Part shown: positions 1 to 9,016 of the stretch, in pieces
Layout: every line of letters begins with the position of its first letter
Numbering within the stretch: the stretch's first letter is position 1
Assembly (NCBI GenBank): GCA_964036275.1
Contig: OZ038434.1
Span: forward strand, 31,458,947 to 31,522,946
From: Litoditis marina
Taxonomy: Eukaryota; Nematoda; Chromadorea; Rhabditida; Rhabditidae
Length of the DNA stretch: 64,000 bases
Reading direction: 5' to 3'
Notes under the pieces: generated by a model
What the model was told of the DNA's origin: nothing
Databases searched by the model: none
The model's input: only the letters and a program-made list of their open reading frames with translations
Position numbers and translations under genes: made by a program

Positions 1-475
1 GAAAGCCGAGTCAACTTTACCTGTTGAGGTACCTAGATCAGTTTGTGATGTTCCTGAGACAGAAACCACAGTCGAACCTGCCGTTTGGACTTTTGCTCAT
101 GATAGCCATTAACAATATTCGTGCCCTTCATAATGAGTGCCATCATGTGTATGAAATGTACGATGTTTTTCTCGGTTATCAGCCTATCGATCAGCAACTT
201 ATTTCTGACAAAGATTTCGAGAAGTATATGTTCCGCCTTCATCTTCCAAAGTAATCATGTTTTGATTCGTTCACGTGTTTTTCATGCCTGTGCGCCTCAT
301 TTGTCTCAACTGTACTTTGATCTCATTTGGTCAACCAATGTTTACATTCTTTAATCGTCATTCCTAGTTTTTTAGTTTTTTTCGACTTTTAATTCGTATC
401 TTCATTTGAATATTATATGTAATGTATATGTCCCGTTGCACAACTTTGTGTATAAATCAATTCAATTCAAGTGGT
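1..475 (+). mobile_element. Retroelement-like 3' fragment with coding remnant
   Basis: The first ~110 bases are open in one frame and rich in Pro, Val and Glu. A second frame ends at 254 with a C-terminus containing P-I-x3-IS-x4-F-x2-Y-x-FR-H. The same layout, an acidic Pro/Val-rich stretch followed by a short terminal segment with the spaced pattern P-I, IS, F, Y, FR, H, occurs in the insertion at 24487-25743. Here the two parts lie in different frames, so a frameshift or lost intron is likely. An AT-rich 3' region follows and ends near 475 in a short TCAAT repeat, like the simple tails of non-LTR elements. The left part is cut by the window edge. Assignment to a transposon class is inference. 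Confidence 0.45.
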
Positions 476-639
476 TGAGGGGGAACGATATTGATTTTGC
501 AACTCTATCGAAATTTCAAAACTACATTTTATGATGGGTTATAGTTTTCCCAGATCCACACATCAACATCGCGCGCAGCGCGGAGCTCAAAGCGCTGCGC
601 AGATTAGTTTTCGATCACAACATTGCGGAATTTAAAAGC

Positions 640-880
640 GGTTATTTGCCATTCTCTCAAAAACTCCTGAACGGATTTTTGAGATTTTGATGGAGAGAGA
701 TAGAGGAGGAAAGCCTCTATCATTGAGCTATCCGATATTCAATGTGCGAATACTGCTCTACAGCTATTCTAAATATCGTCTTGCGAAAATGGCTTCCGAC
801 AGCGGCCGCGCGGCTGCAAAACCGACGACTTTAACCGATTCGTCTGAAATTCGGACTTTTTTTTCGAACCCTCGGCCTAG
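640..880. repeat. Dispersed repeat shared with 22750-22960
   Basis: Both places carry a purine-rich block (TGATRGAGAGAGATRGAGGAGGAAAG) followed, 100-150 bases later, by a GC-rich TTCCGACAGCGGCCGC block and a run resembling ACTTTAACCGATTCGTCTG. The shared order shows that they are copies of one element. No long ORF is present and the class is unknown. Confidence 0.5.
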
Positions 881-965
881 TTGGCAGTAGTGCGCTGCTC
901 TGCCGACTGAGCCAAATCGTCAGGAACCAAAAATAAATGAATGGCGACACGTGCGCTGCCCGAAA
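870..965 (-). repeat. tRNA-derived SINE-like fragment
   Basis: Read on the minus strand, TGGCTCAGTCGGCAGAGC matches a polymerase III A box and GGGTTCGAA a B box about 40 bases downstream. The bases that should form the acceptor stem do not pair, so this is not a functional tRNA. A tRNA-derived repeat or pseudo-tRNA is the best reading. Confidence 0.45.
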
Positions 966-1647
966 CCAAGGATCGATCACGGTTCCTGAGAGACTGCTTA
1001 CGTTTTTGTGTTTTAAACATCAACTTAGTTTTAACTGTTGAGTTGAATAAACTTTCAAAAAGCAATAATTGATTAGATGTTTTTATTTCATATAGAATAG
1101 ATAGAATAGAATAGATTTATTCAACATGTGACTTTCCACATTTTGAAATGTGGCACTCCAATTGTTGGATGGGAGAAGGAAAAAATAGATGAAAAGAATG
1201 GTATCCCTGTTACGCGCTTTTAGTGATAGGTGGATGCAATTATCAGTGTAGTACGATTGAACGGTGATTGTACCTGTTTTTGTATCTACATCTATGAATT
1301 CATTATTTCCTTCGGAAATTTAGAAAAAATAGTGAATTTGTATGAAAAAAAAACGAATGTAAAGTGAGAAACGATTAAATTTTAAACTCTGTTCTGTTAA
1401 TACCCATGAAAATTGCTAGATTAGGTTTTTCATTTCCCTCTTGAGTGGTTGACCTCCTTTTCTACATTCCATGCAGTTTAATCTTAAAAGCTAATCGTTT
1501 CTCACTTTACATTCGCTTTTTTACACAAATAAAACTGGATTTCACAGAGACACCGGTCAAATCATTTCACCACCACACGATACCACGACACCTCAATACG
1601 ATACTCTGGGCCATGGAGTAGTGGGAGTGAATTCTACATGTTACCGG

Positions 1648-1832
1648 GTTTTTTGGTAACTTGACCGGTTTTCGGTATCCCTTTTTCAGGTTACTTCAGT
1701 AGGTAACTGGTTAGTAACCTAAATGTGGTTTTTACCGTTAGTTATAGGTTACCTACTGGTTACCTGTGAGGAAACCTAGAACATGAGTTACCAAAAACCG
1801 GTTAGGTTATCGAAAGATCCGGTTACATACAC
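1648..1832. mobile_element. Foldback MITE, family A (ACCGGTT type)
   Basis: The ends are near-palindromic: GTAACTTGACCGGTTTT on the left and AAAACCGGTTAGGTTA on the right, with GGTTACC blocks spaced through the interior. The same structure recurs at about 2780-2995, 36190-36340, 50697-50845 and 52320-52560. The element is too short to code and relies on inverted repeats, as expected of a non-autonomous DNA transposon. Confidence 0.65.
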
Positions 1833-2204
1833 CGTGATTGCATGGAGTAGTGGGAATAGTAAGTACGGAGTAGAATATTTATATTCTAGTGGATAGGCGC
1901 TTTATCCCGAGTTTTTATCTTTTATTTTGTTTCTCTTTCCAACGACAGAGTATTGCCATCTAATTTTTGAAAACAGCCAAACATTAAATATATGTCATTT
2001 TTATCGCCTTCTTCGATAAACAACGGTCTCCTAATATTGGGAAAACCAAACCCGCATCATGAACCCAACAATTCTAATCATATTTCTTCATAGAATTCTG
2101 GAGAATAAAATTGATTTATAAGCCACTCGGGGCAAAAACAACAATAGTTTTATATGATCTAAGATTTAGAGAAGAACAACAAATTTTTTCGAACGAGAAT
2201 AAGT

Positions 2205-5200
2205 CTAGTGAAGAGCGGGCCTCTTGCAAATATAGGTCAGGCTGTACGTGCATTTAAGATCGTTCCATCTTTGGTAGCGGCGAACATTTTCGTTGTCGAC
2301 CATGAACTGTGAAGAAATCAAATAAACAAAATTATGTTAATTGAAATAAAGTAAACTAGAGTATAGTCAATACATAAATGAATGAAGGAAAGGTGAGTAA
2401 CGAGTTTTCGGGGTCAAAAATAGACACAACACGGAAAGTTTCGAACCCGACTTTAATAATTCTATTTGTGACCTACACACATACAGAAGCTATTACATAC
2501 ATACATACAGAATTCTACTTGTTACCATAGTGTTTCGCAATTACCAGTGTTTTGGTGATGGCACTCACGCCATGAATCCCCTTCTGCGAATCAAAAACCA
2601 ACTTGACCAGTGCACATTTTTTCTGCGTTAAAAAGTTAGAGCCACGTGAAAACAACTATGTTTTGTTTTAATTGTTTACCTCTGAACAGTGTTCCGTGCC
2701 CCAGGAATCGCTGGGTTCTCCATCCGCCCAGTGCGTATAATCCACCTGGACGAAATTTTCATTCATTTGAGAAAACGGGCTTTTTTAACCGGCTTTTTGG
2801 TAATTTAATCGGTTTTTAGTAACCTACCCAACCGGGTTTTCGGTCATATCTTCTGGTTTCCTCACAGGTAACCGATAAGTAACCTAAAACTAAATTTCGG
2901 TCACCGTACAAACTAACGGTGAAAGTCGAATTTTGCGTTAGATTTCCTACTGAGGTAACACAGAAAATGGGTTACCAAAAACCGGTTACATATAGAATTC
3001 GCCAGAAAAACGTCAACAGTTTGTACTGCAAGAGATATTCTGCTTCACAAAATACTTCTAATTCACCCCCAAATCTCAGGTTATCCTATGTTTGCTGTTG
3101 ATGTGAAAGGGTGGAATCATTTTTCATCATCAGTCGAATGTACAAATAACATCATAAAATGCGTCATGTTCATCATAGAAGTGTTCACTTTTTCGCTGAC
3201 GTTTCTCGGAAACATTTGTCGTACATTGTGACCTTAGAGTTGGAAAAAAAGACGTTAAAAACGTGAAAACACTCGATGATATGTACCCGCAGATGGTAAA
3301 AATGCATATACCTCAGAAACGTGCAATGACAACGTGCACGATTCCTCATTAGATGCTAAATTCACATGATCATTCAACTGACTTCTAGCATGGACATATT
3401 TCATTCCAAACCACTTTTGAGATGTTTCGTACAGAGACAAAACTTCTCACGTCAGTGCCATCGGTCCACCTCCACGGTGAATTGCCATCATACTGAGATA
3501 GTCCTATCCAGGCTTGACGACTGTTTGCGGACGAACTTCCAGTGTGAGCGAGTCCTTAAGATATCGTGGGTATATTGTATAGAGTGTGCCAAATTTACAG
3601 AAGTTTGGCTCTCGCCGGAATCGAACCTGCGAGCAAAAGTTTGGTAGCAGGGCGCTAACCACTACACTATTAGAGCACATAACCAGAGAGCTTTGGAATC
3701 GAAGACATGTGTGCGTACACAGCGGAAAGTGAGATATACAGTACCCTCCCGCCTTTCCGTTGGCGACGACTATACAATCGCACCTATCTCTTGAGCCGGA
3801 ATACGGTAGAAGCAGACCTCGAGTACGTATAGTTCGTTTCACCAATCGATGACTTTCTAAGGTAATCTTTCAGAAATTCAAACGCATTTATCTAGTCAAC
3901 AAACAGAATTTAAGTTTTACTGTTTTGTGTGCTTGTGGTACCCAAAGTGGAAAGCGAAATCCCAAAGTTTAAACTATGTACAACACCTACAAGATATGAT
4001 AAATTCACTTAGAAGTTTCATAGTCTCACTGTAGAGGGCTATTGTTTCGTGAAACAATTCATCTTCATCTAATCCTGCGTCTCACGCTCTGCCTTACTAT
4101 TTCGCCCCACTCGTATCCAGGCGGAATGTAAGAGCAGAGAAATATCGTACGTTTGACGCAGGATGGGATGAAGGTGCCAACGTCTACATTGGATAATTAT
4201 CCCTCCCCCCCCCACTCACAATCACCCTCTTTTTATAGGAACGTGTTGGGAGAGTGGTGACAGTACTATGGTGGGAGAGGGAAGGAGAGAGGTAGTTGTA
4301 CAGTGTGCAAGAAACCGTTCCGTTCTAAGAGTTTTAGCATCATGAACTGGTTGTAAGAGGCAAAAACTGGCCAAACGAAATAACACTATTTCATCAAGAA
4401 TTTAAATAGTCGACACTTTGCACCGCAGTGTCGTACATTCTGTGATCAATATAGTCTTTTCCATTCCTACTGAGACTCCTACAGTGGGATTTTGAAACTT
4501 CCAAGCCGTTTTGCTAGTTCAGGATTTTTGTACCTCCTTCTCGTTCTCAGGAAGTGTAAATTTACGAGAGCATTTTCCATGAACCACATTTTCAGCTTCA
4601 CAACAGCCTTCGGAAAGTTTGTAAGGTTACTGTAGGAGTCTCAGTAGGAATGGTGTGCACAAATCGCCCATAAACCCAATCCAGAAAACATTCGGAGAAG
4701 GTAAAAGTTAGATAAAAGCTGAGATTATCACACAATTATTCGTAACTAGTGAACATATAGTTAATTAGCTCAAAATGGTGTTTCAACGCAACATTAAAGG
4801 GGGGCAGAATGGAAAGCTAGTTTAGGTACCCCGGGGTACCTAAACATAGCGTTATGCGCGCTAAAACAGACTAAAACATGTGAACCGTATGCAAAGTAGG
4901 TTGGTTGGTTTGAACAAAAAATAGTATTTATGAGTTTCTCTCGAGCAGCTCTTTCATATTAACTTTCCGTTCTGTCCCCCTTTAAGGATCGTGCATTCTT
5001 TTGTGAGGTTTCCAAACGGCTCATGTTTTCAATCTTTACTCAAGTAAAAGGCCAACGATTTATGAAATTCTTTTTGAACAGTTTACAAAATTATATAGCC
5101 TAATTTAGCTAGCGGTGCTGCTACTTAGCGAGTTTTCGAGTTTTTCGAGTCGAAATATTTCGAGTTTTTCAAGCCGAGCATCGAGTTCGAATGAGCTAAA

Positions 5201-5559
5201 CCATTGGCCAATTATAGAATAGAATAAAATCAATTTATTCGTGATTTAACACGTGACTTCCACATAGTATGTGGCACTCCAAATGAGTAAATGGAGAGGA
5301 AAAGTGAAAAGAGAAAGGGTATGGTTACCCTGTTACGCGAACATAATATTACATGCAATTTAACAGTGCTGGACGACGGCGATTGAACCAAATGATTTGT
5401 GGGACAATAGTTATCTTGAAAGAGAATTATTAAAAAAGCATGTTCCAACTCACTTGCCAGAAAGTCGTTCTCCTCCTGACTATGAATTGAGGCGAGATGG
5501 CCACCCCAGCTGACACACGCTGCCTCTGACTGTTCGAACTCGGCTGTTCCTCCAAAAAC
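2205..5559 (-). CDS. Secreted C-type lectin-domain protein (5' exon not found)
   Basis: This is a C-type lectin-like domain, an extracellular fold that binds carbohydrates or proteins and is greatly expanded in nematodes. Minus-strand exons are 5454-5559, 3451-3554, 2680-2745, 2569-2622 and 2205-2306; all joins keep frame. The predicted domain runs from an ACVSWGGHLASIHS segment through WIGLS and WRWTDGTD to HWADGEPS, ending in YICKRPALH and a stop. The WIG motif, the paired Trp and the conserved Cys residues place it in the family. The first coding exon with a signal peptide should lie between 5560 and 8518, ending in phase 0, but no convincing candidate was seen. Exon 3451-3554 uses a CTTAAG acceptor directly downstream of a SINE. 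Introns hold family A and B MITEs. A gene lacking its first exon through decay is possible. Confidence 0.78.
2780..2995. mobile_element. Foldback MITE, family A
   Basis: AACCGGCTTTTTGGTAA at the left and TTACCAAAAACCGGTTA at the right form the inverted ends, with GGTAACC blocks between. It lies in an intron of the minus-strand lectin gene. Confidence 0.65.
3590..3790 (-). repeat. tRNA-derived SINE, minus orientation
   Basis: On the minus strand the element has a leader (TATAGTCGTCGCCAACGGAAA), a segment ending in CACTTTCCGCTGTGTACGCAC, then an A box-like TAGTGTAGTGGTTAGCGCC and a B box GGTTCGATTCCGGCGAGAGCC. Copies sharing this leader and the tRNA-like part are at 10915-11115 and 43440-43665, with partial copies at 23470-23530 and 27600-27710. 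It sits immediately upstream of lectin exon 3451-3554, in the sense orientation. Confidence 0.65.
3829..4056. mobile_element. MITE, family C (TATAGTTCGTTTCACC type)
   Basis: The left end is TATAGTTCGTTTCACCAATC and the right end is CACTGTAGAGGGCTATTG followed by TTTCGTGAAAC. Full copies with the same ends are at 14557-14795, 18360-18597 and 30363-30573; the right end also occurs alone near 7519-7558. It lies in an intron of the minus-strand lectin gene. Confidence 0.55.
4461..4653. mobile_element. MITE, family B (CCATTCCTACTGAGACTCC type)
   Basis: The terminal inverted repeats CCATTCCTACTGAGACTCCT and AGGAGTCTCAGTAGGAATGG are perfect over 20 bases. Other copies lie at 9379-9589 and 16380-16590. 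The interior (AACTTCCAAGCCGTTTTGC and TTTTCAGCTTCACAAC) is conserved among copies. No coding capacity. Confidence 0.8.
4794..4985. mobile_element. Inverted-repeat element with TTAAAGGGGG ends
   Basis: It begins TTAAAGGGGGGCAGAATGGAAAG and ends CTTTCCGTTCTGTCCCCCTTTAA, a near-perfect terminal inverted repeat. The internal block TAGTTTAGGTACCCCGGGGTACC recurs at about 16195-16225, and half-copies are visible near 10245-10320. MITE-like and non-coding. Confidence 0.65.
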
Positions 5560-5565
5560 CTATAG

Positions 5566-5567
<2 letters not shown>

Positions 5568-5634
<67 letters not shown>
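5568..5634. repeat. (TA)n dinucleotide microsatellite
   Basis: Uninterrupted TA repeat of about 33 units, just upstream of the splice acceptor of lectin exon 5454-5559. Confidence 0.95.
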
Positions 5635-5639
<5 letters not shown>

Positions 5640-5779
5640 GTGGTGAAAAGTAGCCTGGAAAATTCATTGGCACGCTGCCAAGTCTCAGTGGAAATGAACT
5701 ATGTTATAATTGGAATCAATGAACGAAACTAGAAATTTTCAGTGTGACTTGTTGAATTACCTTACGTTCTTGAATTGAA

Positions 5780-6010
5780 TTTTTTACCGAACCAAAACCG
5801 AACCGATTCTTCCCGGAACAGTTGGTTCGGTAAGAAATCGAACCGTTAGGGTACTCAATCAGAGATGAAACTGAACCGACCCTATTTAAACGTTGCGCAG
5901 TCTACCATTTTCAGCATTATGTACTTGAATTGGTTCGGTTCCACCCTTGTTGCCTCAAATTGGTTCGGCTCTAGAAACAACTGGTTCGGTTAGAGTCGGT
6001 TCGAACTTTT
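5780..6010. repeat. GGTTCGGTT-rich dispersed repeat
   Basis: The block contains CCCGGAACAGTTGGTTCGGTAA, GAATTGGTTCGGTTCCACC and related motifs in both orientations. A second copy with the same order is at about 11830-12070. The imperfect palindromes suggest a foldback element. Confidence 0.5.
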
Positions 6011-6189
6011 TTTTAGCGTTTTTCCTGGTTCATTGATTACGGAGTTTCTTGAACACGCACCAGAACAACGACACCATGAGTGGGAGGTACTCAGATAGAA
6101 GTCCGGGGACTTGGCCGTAGAATGAGTGGCCGTCGCTTATCGAAAATCACCTCCCCGTGCATTTAGGTACGTGCGTGATTCTCCGTGTA

Positions 6190-6435
6190 TAGTGCTCGCC
6201 AAGTTTACAAGATATTCGCCTCATGCAAGACTCGAACCGGGCCCAAAAGTTTAGAAGGTGCTAACGCTAAACACAATACCAACTGGACTTTTGCCATTTC
6301 TGTTGACAAAGAAACATGTGTTCTTACACAGCACAAAATGAGATATACAGTATACCCCGCCTTTCTCCAGGCGACAACTGTACATATAAGACGCTGCAAT
6401 ATATATGACCCCACCAAATCCGACAAATACACACA
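6190..6435 (-). repeat. Diverged tRNA-derived SINE
   Basis: On the minus strand a B box-like GGTTCGAGTCTTGC and a leader containing TGTACAGTTGTCGCCTGGAGAAAGG match the SINE seen at 3590-3790, with many substitutions. Apparent ORFs here are frames of the repeat. Confidence 0.5.
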
Positions 6436-7559
6436 TTGTCACGAAAGTGGTTTCTCTCCTGACCATGTGTATTCAAAAACCTTGCACGTGAAAAATCAAC
6501 TGCAAAAATAGGATGTACGCAAAATAATGATGTATGCACCTATCGAACTTGGTGACACAAAATTGTTAGAACCGAAAAAGTGGATAAATAGATTACTCAA
6601 AATCCTTAGTTAAAAAATGTGTAAACCTCCAGAAATCCATAATTTTTTTTTAGAATTTTGGTGTGTCCATGTGAACCCTTTTCTGTTTTTAGCTGTTTTT
6701 TTTTCGTGTTTTAAGCGTTACATTGGGGATTATGCACAGTATTCGTAGTAAAGAATTTGTGCTTGTACACATTTTTCGTAGTACTACATTTGTGTACTTT
6801 ATGTGTACACATTTTAGAATCTACCGATTTTGTGCAGTTGCAGCGTCTTATATCGAGAAGGTAGCCGTGACATAGATGATACAACGCCAGGTACGAGCTA
6901 CCTCCCCGATAAGTACCAGAATGTTCACGGCCTGGCCCCCCAAAAAAATGATATGGTACAAAACACGGGTCACCAGACCATAAGCTTTTTGGGGGCATAT
7001 AGTTCGTTCCACCAAACATTGTTCCTCTACGAAACCGAAACAGACAGCCGATTCAAGCATGCAAACACATGCGTCGCGGCCCGCGTGCGCCATTTTCAAT
7101 TAAATTTCAACTTCAACCAATTGACGTTGTTTTTCCAGAATTCTTCAAACAAATCGTTCACATTCTGAGTGTTAATAATAAACCAATGCACTTTCGCGAG
7201 TATGATACGTTTTGGTTGAATAAATCAGAAAAGTAGAAAATCTTTTTAGTGAATTTACTTCATGGTTAACTATCAGAAATTAGCCACTAGAAGTTCGGTA
7301 AATCACTTACTTTCGGTTGATAAAGGGTTGTGGAGAACTATAGTTGCGCCATTGGCTTAGTAGTTTTTTGATGGCGTTATCTTCAAATGATATAGTTTTG
7401 ATCATATTAGGCATGCGATCTAGAGCCAGCTGTATGTGAGAGCCATTTTGTTCCCGATCATGTGCTCCTATGGCCGAGGGCTACGTTTGCCAACCTCGTT
7501 GCTCCGCCCACATAAATGTACTGTAATAGAGGGCTATTGTTCGGTGAAACAAACTATAC
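6436..7559. other. Gene-free repeat-derived stretch
   Basis: No supported exon was found on either strand. It includes short repeats of the ACATTTTTCGTAG / TACACATTTTAG type at 6720-6830 and a family C end at about 6999-7558. The missing 5' exon of the lectin gene ending at 2205 should lie somewhere in 5560-8518 but could not be identified. Confidence 0.5.
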
Positions 7560-7740
7560 CGATTCCTCCAACCTCATGCGAAATGTTCATGAGGTTCTCA
7601 TCAGATAGCTCATGAGCGACTCGTGAGCTCAGTGGTAGCATAGAAATCGATGGAACCTCATCAGAAATTTGTGAGATTTAGCTCATGAGGTATCTCATGA
7701 GTTTTTTTTTGAGAAATCGGTACGCTGCCTGACAAGAGTG
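7560..7740. mobile_element. CTCATGAG palindromic element
   Basis: The bounds CCGATTCCTCCAACCTCATG and CATGAGTTTTTTTTTGAGAAATCGG are imperfect inverted repeats, and several CTCATGAG or CATGAGGTTC blocks lie between. A related element with GGCGGCGTAGCAA and TTGCTACGCCGCC ends is at 17610-17790. Confidence 0.5.
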
Positions 7741-8064
7741 AACATCTTTCCATCATGTACCAATGACAGAGTGCAAAACAAACATAGTAACAGGAATCGG
7801 TGCGTTCCAAGTAGTGATTTGGATATTCACAGTGACCCGGTGGAACTGAAAAAGTTATTTATTGTAAACAAAGTAAAGTGTAATTAAATCTATTGTAAAC
7901 CTTAAGTAAGGATGGAAAGTTAATTTTCGAAGAATGATAACAAATTTCATACAAGTAGGGAACTACGATTACAAACTGAGAATTCGGTATCTATTAAAAT
8001 ACTCATTCCTAGAGGTTGCGGGTTGAATGCGCAATCAACTCCCAAGGGAGACAACTTACACCAT

Positions 8065-8432
8065 GGGGCTGATTCTCTTAGGGTCCTAATGTCCCATCTG
8101 TCTCAATGTCTAGTACCATAGTCCCAATGTCCTACTCCTTTGACACATTCTTGTCGAATAACTACATATTTAAGTATCTGCGCTCTGCGCATTTGTCATC
8201 TACGCCTCTAATACTCAGTTGTCTGGCGCTCTGCCACGTCTACACATTGTCTCACACTATCGTCTCGCACTCTCCGCGTAATATACAGTCTCTAAACGCG
8301 CTTTAGAATAGTCGAAGCTACGCATGGCAACTAGACATTGGCACATTTAAACGAGAAATTGAGACATTGAGGCTTTGAAATGGGACAACGGGAAATTAGA
8401 GCATTGCAATGGGGCCTTTAGAGAATCAGCCC
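8065..8432. mobile_element. Inverted-repeat element (GGGCTGATTCTC ends)
   Basis: GGGGCTGATTCTCTTAGGGTCC at the left pairs with GGGGCCTTTAGAGAATCAGCCC at the right. The interior is rich in TCTCAATGTC-like motifs. Non-coding. Confidence 0.55.
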
Positions 8433-8518
8433 ACTATGAAAACAAGAAATTTCCTTCTACCATCAAAAAGTCTTCGTGACAACAAAATTTTTCGTTCCAA
8501 ATAAATGTAACATTAATA

Positions 8519-8935
8519 CTAACTAGTTGGTGCTTGCGTAGGCTGCACGGCAGTCATCGAACAGACGAACGGCTTCGTAGAGGTACACACAGACGCCCTG
8601 GAGAGAAATATCTTGTTAATTAGATGGAATTATAGTTGTTATGTTGGTAATCAAGTTTAAAAGTTCTGACTTTCGGAGAATTTTGAGTTTCCGGGTTTTC
8701 AAATTATCGAGTTCGGGCGAAAATTTAGTTTTCTCGAATCGAGTCAAGTTTCGAGTGCTCTCAGACCGAAACTTTGAGTTTTCGAGTTCAAAGATTTGAC
8801 TTTAACAACCCTGGTTTACAAAGTTTGTTTTACAAAAAAAACTCACTGCCAAAGTGCCGAAACGAGGTTGGTGGATACGCATTGTTTGCCGCCTGCCGTG
8901 AGGGGTTGTCCTGTAGAAAGGAGCAATTGAAATAG

Positions 8936-9016
<81 letters not shown>

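Noticed and set aside
4670..4730. FWIGF-like peptide on the minus strand, resembling a lectin WIG motif
   Set aside because: It has an in-frame stop seven codons upstream, no acceptor, and runs into a MITE. A complete, phase-matched WIGLS exon was found at 3451-3554.
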